Assembly (NCBI GenBank): GCA_910577445.1
Contig: CAJTMZ010000009.1
Location: 247 to 56,251 of the forward strand
Direction of reading: 5' to 3'
From: an uncultured Lachnospiraceae bacterium
GTDB lineage: Bacteria; Bacillota; Clostridia; Lachnospirales; Lachnospiraceae
Length of the DNA stretch: 56,005 bases
Position 1 is the stretch's first letter, and every line of letters begins with the position of its first letter. Below, piece by piece: positions 41,909 through 50,842 of this stretch. The notes beneath the pieces are model-generated. The model ran no database searches and was not told where the DNA came from. It saw only the letters and a program-made list of their open reading frames with translations. The translations under genes were made by a program, and so were the position numbers.

Positions 41909-43369
41909 TTATGGATTCATGGGGTCAAAGTTATCAATCTTAATTTCCGTTCCGGCCCCTTCCGCAATACCAGCGTCCAGAGCCGCATTGTATCTGTCTG
42001 TCAAATCCTGCAGGCCCTCCGCAATATCCATATCGCCCAATATCATTTCCGCCATGGCCTCATACATATTCTGTCCTTCAATGATTACGGCGTCCACATT
42101 TACTTCTCCGGGATTCAGCGGATAAACCGCGTCCGTATCGCAGACCAGAAGGTCCGGATTGTCCAGATAGTACTGTGCCGGCTGGGCGCTTTCGATTACT
42201 TTTTTTACTGTGGAAATGCCAAAACCGTTTTCATAGTATTCCTTTAACGTATCCACATTGGCAAATACCGCGCAATATACCTTCCACGCTTCTTCCAGAT
42301 GTTCGCTTTCCGCGTTGAACAGGTATCCGTTAAGCGGCTGATAGTGCTCCGCTCCTACCACTTTGCCGTCTGTTACCGGAAGCTGTGCGCATCCCCACTC
42401 CTGCTCCATGGGGAACTGATTGGCGTAAACGCCCGGCTCCGCATGTGTAAACGACATATACATACCGATTTTTCCGTCAGCAAACTGTGTCCTTAATGGG
42501 TCAATATCCAGCGATTCACATCCAGGGAATGCACATTCGGGCGACATCAGCGTTTTCCATGCGCTTACCAGACTTTCGTAACCTGTAAAGTCGTACCGGC
42601 CATTCTTAAAGTCATAGCCGAACTTCATTCCCAACTCCCTTTCTCCCTGTTTCATTAAAGAACGGCTTAAGGCTGACTGGGCGCTCTTCATGTTGGCTGC
42701 AAATCCGTAAATGCCTTCCCCAGAAAGCTGTTCTGTGATTAACTTTGCATCGTCCACCAGCTCCTGCAGTGTTTCCGGCGCTTTCTCGATTCCAACCTTT
42801 GCAAAAATATCTTTATTGTAGAACAGGCGGCATGCCGTCGCTGCTGTCGGTATAAAATAACACTTTCCGTCAAATACGTTGAAGCCGTCTATCATGTTGT
42901 CGGCAAAGGTCGCCTTAAACTCGTCGTCCATCAGAGGCGTGATATCCGCAAACTTTCCTGTATTGTAGTAGTTTTGGAATACCTGGTCCAGAAATACGAA
43001 CATGTCCGGTGCATCGCCATTCTGGAAAACCATGTCCACTGCCTGCGAATAGTTATCGGAATAAATCTCATACACCACTTCGATATTATCTGTGTTGGTC
43101 GCATTGTACTCGTCAATCTTACCCTGCATAAATTCCGCATCATGGCGGTCTTTGGTCCAGACAGTAATCACGGTCTTTTCTCCGCTGCTCTCCGCGGAAA
43201 CCTCATCCCCCGCATTCGAAGCTTCGCTTTCTTCGGGCTCCGCGCTCTCTTTGCTTTGTTCCGTCTGTGATTCCTCCGGCGAATCCGTCCCGCTGTTTCC
43301 GCATCCCGCCAATGCCGTAACTGTCAGCATTGCCGCCATTGTTAAAGCTAATACTTTTTTAAGTTTCAT
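41909..43369 (-). CDS. Extracellular sugar-binding lipoprotein of the ABC transporter
   Basis: This 486-residue lipoprotein starts MKLKKVLALTMAAMLTVTAL, with lipobox LAGC (Cys22) and a Ser/Glu-rich linker (about 25-68). The family 1 solute-binding domain follows (VITVWTKDRHDAEFMQGKIDEYNATN, VFQNGDAPDMFVFLD, FADNMIDGFNVFDGKCYFIP). It captures an oligosaccharide outside the cell for the two permeases downstream. It has a GGGAGG ribosome site and its own promoter with TTGACG repeats upstream, so it begins a separate transcription unit within the cluster. Confidence 0.94.
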   Translation of the reverse strand: MKLKKVLALTMAAMLTVTALAGCGNSGTDSPEESQTEQSKESAEPEESEASNAGDEVSAESSGEKTVITVWTKDRHDAEFMQGKIDEYNATNTDNIEVVYEIYSDNYSQAVDMVFQNGDAPDMFVFLDQVFQNYYNTGKFADITPLMDDEFKATFADNMIDGFNVFDGKCYFIPTAATACRLFYNKDIFAKVGIEKAPETLQELVDDAKLITEQLSGEGIYGFAANMKSAQSALSRSLMKQGERELGMKFGYDFKNGRYDFTGYESLVSAWKTLMSPECAFPGCESLDIDPLRTQFADGKIGMYMSFTHAEPGVYANQFPMEQEWGCAQLPVTDGKVVGAEHYQPLNGYLFNAESEHLEEAWKVYCAVFANVDTLKEYYENGFGISTVKKVIESAQPAQYYLDNPDLLVCDTDAVYPLNPGEVNVDAVIIEGQNMYEAMAEMILGDMDIAEGLQDLTDRYNAALDAGIAEGAGTEIKIDNFDPMNP

Positions 43370-43399
43370 CTTATACCTCCCGTGTTTTTTTATGACTTT

Positions 43400-43428
43400 A
43401 TTTTATCGAAGCAATACCATCCGGTAAA
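43400..43428 (-). promoter_or_regulatory. Promoter of the sugar-binding protein operon
   Basis: TTTACC (43423-43428), 17 bases, TAAAAT (43400-43405) on the minus strand, about 30 bases before the start codon of the binding protein. Confidence 0.6.
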
Positions 43429-43436
43429 TTCACCAA

Positions 43437-43464
43437 TTGACGCAGCTATGTTCAATTTTTGACG
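43437..43464. promoter_or_regulatory. Direct repeats, probable YesN/AraC activator site
   Basis: TTGACG occurs at 43437-43442 and 43459-43464, 22 bases apart, immediately upstream of the -35. The flanks are also similar (CAATTGACG and CAATTTTTGACG). Two direct half-sites two helical turns apart next to the -35 are what an AraC-type activator uses. Confidence 0.5.
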
Positions 43465-43479
43465 TAACCTGCAGACGGC

Positions 43480-44979
43480 TTAATATTGAGCGTACGGAAT
43501 GCCCATTATCATTGCGGCCTTTTTAAACAGCCCCGCATTGTGGCCCACAGACAGCGCCAGGTGATGCGTCGGCGCCTCCGCAAACCAGTTGTCCATGTAC
43601 TCGGCCGGTTTCTGCGCGAACCGGATATGCGTGGAGGTATTGCCGTTCAGCAAAATCGGCGCATCGATTGCCTCCCCTTCACTGATATTGAATTTCAGTC
43701 TGCCGTCGCCGGTCTGCGTTACCCCGAGAGTGGTTACGGCACCCGGACTCACCTTTGCTTCCACGGAAACGCCGCTTCCCCGTTTCCCGTGATAAACGCC
43801 CATCCCCCGAAGGATTGGCTTGTCTTTTGAAACAGCGAAATGGAAAGGTCCGTCATGCCCTAAAATCATGGTGTCCCTGTTAAAATCCGCCGCTACAATC
43901 TCGCAGAAGCTTCCGCCCGTTCCGCAGATATCCGCAATTTTCATGGCAAGGGCCGTCTTGATATCGCCTTCACCGGAACAGGAAATTCCCTTTGCATTCA
44001 GCAGGGAAAATCCTACAATAAAGCCGCTTTGCACTTCTTCAAAATGGTCGTTCCTGCCGTGATAATAATAAGAAATACTGTCAAGATTCCGGTCAAGCAC
44101 CATTTTTTCCTGCGCGGCGGCCACTTTTGCCGACCAGTTCATCTGCTCCGCCGTAGGTTTTTTTGCAATCACATCAGAGGGAGAATCGCCGGAAATCTCA
44201 AAAAAGTGGGTAATCTCCTCCATTTTTTCCCGGACTTCCTCGTCGGTGACCGCTTTAAGGTACGCGTCCAAATCGCTCATCTCCAGAATTTCAACGTCTA
44301 TTCCTGTCTGCGCCTGAAGCATTGTAAAATCACTGTACATATCCAGCATACCGCTGTAATATCCTCCCAGGAATCCGAATCTTCCATGCTGCAGCGTGCG
44401 CTTTACGCCGGCCGCCATGCACCACTTTCGGATTTCCTTCCATGCTTTAACCGCCTCCGGACGTTCAAACGTCGTCTCGTCCGCCTTTGCAAAAGCCGGA
44501 GTCTCCCGAAGCCCTAAAAGGCCGTTTACCGCCCGGAAGGCAATTCCCGACCGGTTAAACGCATTGGCTATTTCCGGCACGGAGCATCCTACGCACTGCG
44601 CCAGCCATCTGTCCGTTCCTGTCTTTTCATAATTCATTTCCGGGGCCGGCTGCAGATTTAAAACGATAACCGGCGCCTTATTTATCTGGTGAACGGGAAG
44701 GACGCACGCGCTGGTACAATAGGTCGCCACGTGCAGAAATACAATATCCACATTGTTTTTGTTAAAGTATTCTCCCGCCGCTCTTCCGCCCTCCTCCGTA
44801 TCCACAAGCCCGAAATTAAACACCTCTCCAAATTCTTCAAGACGGTTTTCAATAAATTTGTTGTATCCCGTCAGGCAGTCCTTAAGGCCCGCAAACTGTT
44901 CCCAGTATGTATGGAGTCCCGCGCTGTAAATTCCTATTCTCGCTTTCTTTGGTTCTTTTAGTTTTTCTAATCCTTTCAT
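43480..44979 (-). CDS. L-fucose/L-arabinose isomerase family protein
   Basis: This 499-residue protein resembles the sugar isomerase superfamily (AraA/FucI fold). Visible family features are IGIYSAGLHTYWEQFAGL at the N-terminus, VDIVFLHVATYCTSACVLPV, GRFGFLGGYYSGMLDMYSDF, and CSGEGDIKTALAMKIADI in the active-site region, which binds a divalent metal. The C-terminal part ends in THHLALSVGHN. The family interconverts aldoses and ketoses, but members in this type of cluster are not characterised to my knowledge and the sugar is unknown. It starts behind CGGAGG and lies 49 bases after the SGNH gene. Confidence 0.82.
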   Translation of the reverse strand: MKGLEKLKEPKKARIGIYSAGLHTYWEQFAGLKDCLTGYNKFIENRLEEFGEVFNFGLVDTEEGGRAAGEYFNKNNVDIVFLHVATYCTSACVLPVHQINKAPVIVLNLQPAPEMNYEKTGTDRWLAQCVGCSVPEIANAFNRSGIAFRAVNGLLGLRETPAFAKADETTFERPEAVKAWKEIRKWCMAAGVKRTLQHGRFGFLGGYYSGMLDMYSDFTMLQAQTGIDVEILEMSDLDAYLKAVTDEEVREKMEEITHFFEISGDSPSDVIAKKPTAEQMNWSAKVAAAQEKMVLDRNLDSISYYYHGRNDHFEEVQSGFIVGFSLLNAKGISCSGEGDIKTALAMKIADICGTGGSFCEIVAADFNRDTMILGHDGPFHFAVSKDKPILRGMGVYHGKRGSGVSVEAKVSPGAVTTLGVTQTGDGRLKFNISEGEAIDAPILLNGNTSTHIRFAQKPAEYMDNWFAEAPTHHLALSVGHNAGLFKKAAMIMGIPYAQY

Positions 44980-45027
44980 TGATTTTCCCTCCGTTTTTCT
45001 TCTTTTAACACCGTCGTGGATTCAGAC

Positions 45028-45864
45028 TCATCCAAATAATTTCATCAACACCAACGCATAAACTTCATGTCCCGCTTTTGACGGATGATTGATTCCATTG
45101 GCAAGCATTTGCGAAAGAGGATACCCCTGCTTTACAAACGCCTCCCAGACAGCATAAGCATCTGCCAGACAAACCTTTTCTTCCTCCGCCAGATTGCGAA
45201 TGCATTCCACCCTTTCAGAGAGCCTTACAGGTTCCCTGGATAACGGATTCGGACATACCATATTGGGCGTCATCAAAATAATATCCGCTTCCGTCATTTT
45301 CGCCGTTTTTCTGACTACCTCCCTCAAAATTTCCCCATAATCTTCCGTCGTTCCCAAATCGCTGCCCCAGTTAATCGCTCCATTGATTAAAACCAAATCG
45401 GGCTGATACCGGATTACATCTCTCTCAAGCCTCTCCCGCATTCCGATTATCGTATCTCCGGCAATCCCCGAATTGACCACGCTTACGCTTGTCTGTTCAA
45501 ATAAGTCGATTAATTTCCGGCGGAACCGCTCGTGATAAACTTCCCTTGCATCCGTTATCTCTATTATTTCTCCTTTTTCCGGCTGCCACTCTCCTTTTAA
45601 AAACAGTTCCAGCTTTTTCTCTTCCAGGGACCATTCAAAATGCCCTGCCGTCACACTGTCGCCAAGCGCCACAATAAGCGGGTTCTTTCTCTCAAGACCA
45701 TGGGAATCTTTCCCCCATATGCTGAGTTTCCCGACAATTCCTGTGTTTTCCTTCATTTTTTTGATAAACCGTTCCGGCCTGCGTGTATTTCCCACCGGGC
45801 TTTTTCCTGCAAACTCCAGAAATTCATTTGCCCATTTTTCCGGCATTTCAAAATCAGTCCTCAT
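45028..45864 (-). CDS. SGNH/GDSL-family esterase (cytoplasmic)
   Basis: This 278-residue hydrolase has the SGNH blocks LIVALGDSVTAGHFEW (nucleophile Ser), NSGIAGDTI (Gly), LVLINGAINWGSD (Asn) and a terminal block NGINHPSKAGHEVYA (His). There is no signal peptide, so it acts on imported material. It probably removes acetyl or other acyl groups from sugars. It starts behind AGGCGG. Together with the second SGNH gene at 47223 it suggests an O-acylated oligosaccharide as substrate of the cluster. Confidence 0.9.
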   Translation of the reverse strand: MRTDFEMPEKWANEFLEFAGKSPVGNTRRPERFIKKMKENTGIVGKLSIWGKDSHGLERKNPLIVALGDSVTAGHFEWSLEEKKLELFLKGEWQPEKGEIIEITDAREVYHERFRRKLIDLFEQTSVSVVNSGIAGDTIIGMRERLERDVIRYQPDLVLINGAINWGSDLGTTEDYGEILREVVRKTAKMTEADIILMTPNMVCPNPLSREPVRLSERVECIRNLAEEEKVCLADAYAVWEAFVKQGYPLSQMLANGINHPSKAGHEVYALVLMKLFG

Positions 45865-45922
45865 TTTCCGCCTCCTGTAATAAACCGTAGCAGCAGTCTT
45901 TGCTGTTCCCTGTTTTTGACCT

Positions 45923-47245
45923 TTATTTTAAATAGCATCCCTGTTCCTTTAACTTATTTCTCAATTTGCCTGCATCCACTTCCCTCAGATTTACCCTTTC
46001 TTTCACGGCAATCGCGCACGCGGTGCCGGCGGCCTGGCCGGTTGCGAAGCAGGGCGGCATCAATCTGACGGAAGCCATCATAATTCTGTCCGCACTGACG
46101 GCCCTGCCCGCCACTGCAAGATTATCCAGATTGTCCGGCAGCAGGCATCTGTAAGGGATGCCGTAGCACTCTCCGTTTTTGTACCGCCACTTTTGATAAT
46201 TTGATTCCATCTTTGCCCCTTCCTCCGGAACGGCGGCATGCATATCCACCGGATAAGAATAATAGGCAATGGCGTCTTCAAAATCCGCTCTCTTAAAATA
46301 ATCGTCTCCGGTCAGAGTATAGCGCCCGCGCAGCCTCCTGGATTCCCGTACGCCAATACCATAGCCGCCCGCCACAAGGACGCAGTTCTCCATTCCCGGC
46401 ACATATTTCCTCAAAAAGGCTGCCAGTTCGGGCAGTTTTCTTCTCGCTTCGATTTCGGACCGGCTGAATTTCCAGGGGTCTAAGGGCGACAGATTATAGC
46501 TGTGTCCAAAGTTCAGGCCCGCAACGCCGTCCGCCTGCAGCGCCATCCCTCCAACTTTCACCTCTCCGCCCGGAAAATCCCCGTTTTTAACCGCCCTTTC
46601 ACACGCTTTTGAAAGATTTCCGTCTTCACCCGTATCTCTCACATAATCCATGAACTTTGGCACATCAATACCGGCTACCCGAAAGCATAGTGTGCCAGCC
46701 TGTACTTTTCCCTCTTCATCCCCATAATCAAAACCGGCGCCTGCCATTTTTGCCAAATCCGCGTTTCCCGTACAGTCAATCAGGTATCCGGTGTCAATCC
46801 ATTCTTTTTTCCCCTTATAAAACGTACATACCGCCCGCACCTCTCTGCCGTTTTTTTCTGTTTCAATCACCTCTGTATGGAACAAAATGTCACACCGGCT
46901 TTCCAAAACCATTTCGTCCAAAACACGCTTAAGTACTTCCGAATCAATCTGATGCCAGTCTATCCCTTCAATCCGGTCAGGTTTTCTGTCATAAAAAGGA
47001 CTTTCATATCCCTCTTTTTTCATCCTCTCTAAAACTTCTCTCCCGATTCCTCCAATCAAATCCACTTCCGCATTTGTAAAGGGGCCGAATGCGGGCACCA
47101 GCGCCTGTGTCGCCATGCCTCCCAGACAGCTTCCTCTTTCGATTAACAGGGTTTTGCAGCCGTTCCTTGCCGCCGCCACGGCCGCGGCCACCCCCGAAGG
47201 GCCGCCTCCTGTCACAATCACGTCATATGATTTCCTTTGGTCCAT
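45923..47245 (-). CDS. FAD-dependent oxidoreductase
   Basis: This 440-residue flavoprotein has an N-terminal dinucleotide fold YDVIVTGGGPSGVAAAVAAARNG followed by LLIERGSCLGGMAT, and the second family block YLIDCTGNADLAKMAGAGF. The C-terminal NLAVAGRAVSADRIMMASVRLMPPCFATGQAAG completes the FAD_oxidored family pattern. Such proteins are frequent in carbohydrate clusters of gut bacteria, where they may oxidise a sugar hydroxyl, but the substrate is not known. It overlaps the upstream SGNH gene by 23 bases. Confidence 0.9.
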   Translation of the reverse strand: MDQRKSYDVIVTGGGPSGVAAAVAAARNGCKTLLIERGSCLGGMATQALVPAFGPFTNAEVDLIGGIGREVLERMKKEGYESPFYDRKPDRIEGIDWHQIDSEVLKRVLDEMVLESRCDILFHTEVIETEKNGREVRAVCTFYKGKKEWIDTGYLIDCTGNADLAKMAGAGFDYGDEEGKVQAGTLCFRVAGIDVPKFMDYVRDTGEDGNLSKACERAVKNGDFPGGEVKVGGMALQADGVAGLNFGHSYNLSPLDPWKFSRSEIEARRKLPELAAFLRKYVPGMENCVLVAGGYGIGVRESRRLRGRYTLTGDDYFKRADFEDAIAYYSYPVDMHAAVPEEGAKMESNYQKWRYKNGECYGIPYRCLLPDNLDNLAVAGRAVSADRIMMASVRLMPPCFATGQAAGTACAIAVKERVNLREVDAGKLRNKLKEQGCYLK

Positions 47246-48275
47246 ATCCGTTCTCTCCTTTCATCCTTTCCGCCAGATTTCTTCCCATAAGAATATGCCC
47301 GTTATCAGAGGGATGAAGAAGGTCCGTACTCAGACATGTTTCGTCTGCTGCAATATCGTGTCCGTCAATCGCTGTCACTCTGTCGTCTTTCATTTCACCG
47401 GCAAGTCTTTTTACAATCTCCTTGAACACAAAATAATTTCTGTACTGCGGGTCGCTGCGGTCGGTTAATAAAGGGCCCCTGTTACGGAAAATATCTATCA
47501 CAAAAATTTCTTTCGCCGGGCTTTCCTGCAGAACTTTCTGCAGTAAATATCGAACCCGGCTCTCAAACTCGTCCTTTTCAAAAGGAATCAGCATATTGAC
47601 CCCCAGCTCCAGAGACAGCACGTCTGCCTTAAGCGACGCCAGATAATCCGCTGCCGCCGGTTCGCACATACAGGACCCCGACAATCCCTTGTTCATTACA
47701 TCATATCCTAAATGAAGCGCCGCCTGTTCAATATAGCTGTTGGAATACAGCATGGTAACGCTGCCGCAGGTAATGGACGAGCCGTACGCGGCCCACAAAA
47801 CTTCCGGCTTTTCCTCCGCCAGCGGCGGTCTGTGCTCATATCCGAAGGTATCTAAATAATGGAAATAAATATAACCGTTCATGCCAAACTGGACGCGCCA
47901 TACATAAGGAGCAAATCTCCCCTTTGGAAGCCTTTTTACATCCGCCTGTTTGTAGATTTCCGGGTATTCCACATGGATTACCGAGCATACTCCCGCTTTC
48001 AGCGTATATCCGGAATGCATCATATCGCCATAGTAAACCACAATATCCACATCCGCCTCCACCGCGGTCAGGCCGATATCAAAGTACTTTGCCTCTGTCA
48101 CAAACCGGATTTCGCAGCCATGAGCCCGTTTTGCCCGAAACTGCCCGTTATGGTTGTCCGAAATCCCGAGTTCGCGTTTGAAATGTTCCGGGAAACGCTC
48201 CAATCGCAGCCCGCTCATTCCGGGAACCCTCTCCAGATGGTCCACATTGTGAAATTCTAAATTATATGCTATCAT
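47223..48275 (-). CDS. SGNH/GDSL-type esterase with N-terminal beta-domain
   Basis: This 350-residue protein starts MIAYNLEFHNVDHLERVPGM. I chose ATG 48275 for its GGAGG site. An N-terminal carbohydrate-esterase-like beta domain (about 1-165, KAKYFDIGLTAVEADVDIVVYYGDMMHSGY) precedes the SGNH domain. The blocks are LWAAYGSSITCGSVT (nucleophile Ser), NKGLSGSCM, ELGVNM and STDLLHPSDNGHILMG (Asp/His). This resembles the CE2-like two-domain layout. It is the first gene of the cluster on the minus strand and is likely involved in deacylating the imported glycan. Confidence 0.87.
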   Translation of the reverse strand: MIAYNLEFHNVDHLERVPGMSGLRLERFPEHFKRELGISDNHNGQFRAKRAHGCEIRFVTEAKYFDIGLTAVEADVDIVVYYGDMMHSGYTLKAGVCSVIHVEYPEIYKQADVKRLPKGRFAPYVWRVQFGMNGYIYFHYLDTFGYEHRPPLAEEKPEVLWAAYGSSITCGSVTMLYSNSYIEQAALHLGYDVMNKGLSGSCMCEPAAADYLASLKADVLSLELGVNMLIPFEKDEFESRVRYLLQKVLQESPAKEIFVIDIFRNRGPLLTDRSDPQYRNYFVFKEIVKRLAGEMKDDRVTAIDGHDIAADETCLSTDLLHPSDNGHILMGRNLAERMKGENGYGPKEII

Positions 48276-48434
48276 TTTTCCTCCATGCCTTTGCACTTTT
48301 GTAAAATCTTACTCCACAACCATTTTATAAAATCCGTGGAAAATAAACTGTCTGATTTTTGAGGGAATGATGTTATAAATATGACTGATATCTTTCGCTT
48401 AAGCCCCGGTGGCATATATTTTTCTTTTCAAAAT

Positions 48435-48469
48435 ATTGTACCATATTACAGTTTGTGGTATGGTATACT
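48435..48469. promoter_or_regulatory. Divergent promoters around an inverted repeat
   Basis: TACCATA (48439-48445) and TATGGTA (48459-48465) are inverted arms. Each carries an extended -10: TGG-TATACT (48464-48469) to the right for the lipoprotein, and TGG-TACAAT (48435-48440, minus strand) to the left for the SGNH-led operon. The -35 regions are weak and shared in the middle. A factor binding the repeat would affect both. Confidence 0.5.
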
Positions 48470-48544
48470 TAGTATGATAAAGCATAGAAGCGGAGGGAAA
48501 ATTGAAATTTTCAGTCTGCTTTGGAAAGGAGTATGGTTATAAAA

Positions 48545-50797
48545 ATGAAAAAGAAATCTATACTGCGTGTAATAATGGCGCTTGCGGCGGCATTTGTTTT
48601 GGGCGGATGTGGAAAGCAGCCGGAACAGGCCGGTCCCGATACCGCGCCGGTAAAGGATGAAGGCACTGAGGATGCGGATGCGGACGGATATGTCTACGTG
48701 CCGGAATACCATCCCCTTGGAAGCGCCGGAAACACGGTGGGAAAGATGGCCCTTGGAAATGACAGGAACCTCTTTTATCTGGAATACTCAGGCGACGGGA
48801 CGAAACTCATTTCCATGGATATAGACAGTCAGCAGACTACGGAGCTGCCGGTTGCCTTAGAGGAAAACCAGTATCTGAGCAGCCTTAATATGAACATGGA
48901 CGGAAATCTGACGGTCAGCCTGATGCGTTATGCGCCCGAGAGCTCCCAGGCAGAGGAAGTCCTCATCAAGACGCTGGACACAAGCGGCAGCGAACTGGCG
49001 TCTTTAGACGTCAGCGAAACTTTCTCGCAGACCCCTGATTTTTATATTTCCGATATTCTGACGGACGCGGAGGGTAATTATTACATCAACAGCGGGCAGG
49101 CAATTTATATCGTAAAGCCGGACGGCTCCATTTACAGCCAGATAAGTCCGGGAGCGTACATTAACGGCTTTTTCCAGATGAAAAACGGAAAAATAGGGGC
49201 TGCCTATTACGACGACGCCCTCGGTTTTCTGGTAAACGAGGTGGTTCCGGGCCAGACAGATTTAAAGAAACTGGACAGCTCCATTTCCTTTGAGTACGGA
49301 ACCTATCAGGGGGGAACGGACACGGATTTGCTCTATACGGCAAACGGCGTCCTCCAGTCCTGTAACCTTGAGGATGAACAGCCGGCGGAAATTTTACGCT
49401 GGACGGATTATGATGTAAACTCCACCAACCTTGTCTCCGTTGTTCTGCTCCCTGACCAGAGAATTGCGGCGCTGACGGCGGATTATATGACCCCGGACGG
49501 CGGTTCCGAGCTGGTGGTGCTTACCCGGAAGCCGAAGTCGGAAGTGGAGGAAAAAATCATTTTAACATACGGAACCTATTTCTCTTCCATTTTTGCCGAG
49601 AGGGATATTTCCGCCTTTAACAGACAAAGCCAGAAATACCGTATTATGATAAAGGAGTACGGTGACGCTACCATGGATTATTCCGAAAAAGCGGACCTTT
49701 TCAGTAAAGATTTGGAAAGCGGGCAGTTCCCGGACATCATAGATTTGTTCTATTGTCCCATGTCTTTGGAAACGCTCATTTCATTGGGAGCCATCGAGGA
49801 TTTGAACCCTTATCTCGAGGGGGACGAAACCATGTCAAGGGACGATTATGTGGAAAGCGCTATGAAAGCCTATGAACGAGACGGAAAGCTGTATGCGATT
49901 ATGCCATGGTACGGTGTGGAAGCGCTTGTGGGAAAGGCTTCCGTAATCGGAGACGGAAAAACCTGGACGGTGGAGGACGTCATGTCCCTGATGGCATCCG
50001 CCGAAAACGGCGCGCGGCTTCTGCCCGGCTCTGACAAGTCCAGTATTTTAAGAACCATGTGTACCATGAGCCAGGATTTGTTTATCGATGAGGCGACAGG
50101 AAAATGTGACTTTACAGGGGAAGAATTTAAGAAAATCCTCGAATTTGCCAACGGTTTTCCCGACGAAGCAAGCGACGATACCACTCTGGACGATTTGAGA
50201 AGCGGAAGAACGCTGCTATACGACGGATATCTCACTTCCGTTTCCCAGTATCAGATGTATGAGTACATGTTCGGCGGGCCGGTAAATCTCATTGGCTACC
50301 CCACTTTCGGGGAAAGCGGGCTGACTTTCCGTTCCAACGGAACCACCGTTGCCATGTGTTCCGACAGTGAACATAAGGAAGGCGTATGGGAATTTATCCG
50401 CTTTAACGTTTCCAGGGAGCGGCAGCAGAACGTAGGCTCCCCCAACGGCGGTTTCCCTATCTTAAAATCCGCCCTTGAAGAGCAGTTTAAAAACGACATG
50501 ACGCCGGAGTATATAAAAGACGAAAACGGCAAAGAGACGGAGCGTTCCAAAATGACCTGGGGCGGAACCATGGGCGGCGAGCCCTATTCCATGGACGTTT
50601 ATGCGGCCACACCAGAAGACGTGGAACGGGTAAGGGAAATGATAGACTCCACAAAGGGCGAAGCCCATATGGACAAGGAAATACTGAATATTATTCTGGA
50701 GGAAGCGTCTGGATTCTTCAGCGGACAAAAGAGCGCACAGGATGTGGCCTCGGTTGTCCAGAACAGAGTTCAGCTCTATATCAACGAAACACAGTAG
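48545..50797 (+). CDS. Large binding-protein-type lipoprotein with N-terminal repeat domain
   Basis: This 750-residue lipoprotein starts MKKKSILRVIMALAAAFVL, with lipobox LGGC (Cys22). The upstream ATG codons lie too close to the AAAGGAG site. The region of about 50-330 has repeated DGxxY/xxLxxDGxI units (NLFYLEYSGDGTKL, ILTDAEGNYYINSGQAIYIV), which suggests a beta-propeller. The region of about 335-740 is a family 1 solute-binding domain (YFSSIFAERDISAFNRQSQKYRI, GQFPDIIDLFYCPMS). It is divergent from the SGNH-led operon and has no permease genes beside it. It may be a sensor partner for the YesM kinase instead of a transporter subunit. Confidence 0.82.
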   Translation: MKKKSILRVIMALAAAFVLGGCGKQPEQAGPDTAPVKDEGTEDADADGYVYVPEYHPLGSAGNTVGKMALGNDRNLFYLEYSGDGTKLISMDIDSQQTTELPVALEENQYLSSLNMNMDGNLTVSLMRYAPESSQAEEVLIKTLDTSGSELASLDVSETFSQTPDFYISDILTDAEGNYYINSGQAIYIVKPDGSIYSQISPGAYINGFFQMKNGKIGAAYYDDALGFLVNEVVPGQTDLKKLDSSISFEYGTYQGGTDTDLLYTANGVLQSCNLEDEQPAEILRWTDYDVNSTNLVSVVLLPDQRIAALTADYMTPDGGSELVVLTRKPKSEVEEKIILTYGTYFSSIFAERDISAFNRQSQKYRIMIKEYGDATMDYSEKADLFSKDLESGQFPDIIDLFYCPMSLETLISLGAIEDLNPYLEGDETMSRDDYVESAMKAYERDGKLYAIMPWYGVEALVGKASVIGDGKTWTVEDVMSLMASAENGARLLPGSDKSSILRTMCTMSQDLFIDEATGKCDFTGEEFKKILEFANGFPDEASDDTTLDDLRSGRTLLYDGYLTSVSQYQMYEYMFGGPVNLIGYPTFGESGLTFRSNGTTVAMCSDSEHKEGVWEFIRFNVSRERQQNVGSPNGGFPILKSALEEQFKNDMTPEYIKDENGKETERSKMTWGGTMGGEPYSMDVYAATPEDVERVREMIDSTKGEAHMDKEILNIILEEASGFFSGQKSAQDVASVVQNRVQLYINETQ

Positions 50798-50801
50798 GCG
50801 C

Positions 50802-50837
50802 AAATACCGCAGGGCCCTCTGGCCCTGCGGTATTTTT
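50802..50837. terminator. Bidirectional terminator between convergent genes
   Basis: AAATACCGCAGGGCC (50802-50816) pairs perfectly with GGCCCTGCGGTATTT (50821-50835) around a four-base loop, with T on the right and A on the left. It serves the lipoprotein (+) and the ABC ATPase (-). Confidence 0.95.
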
Positions 50838-50842
50838 CCGTC

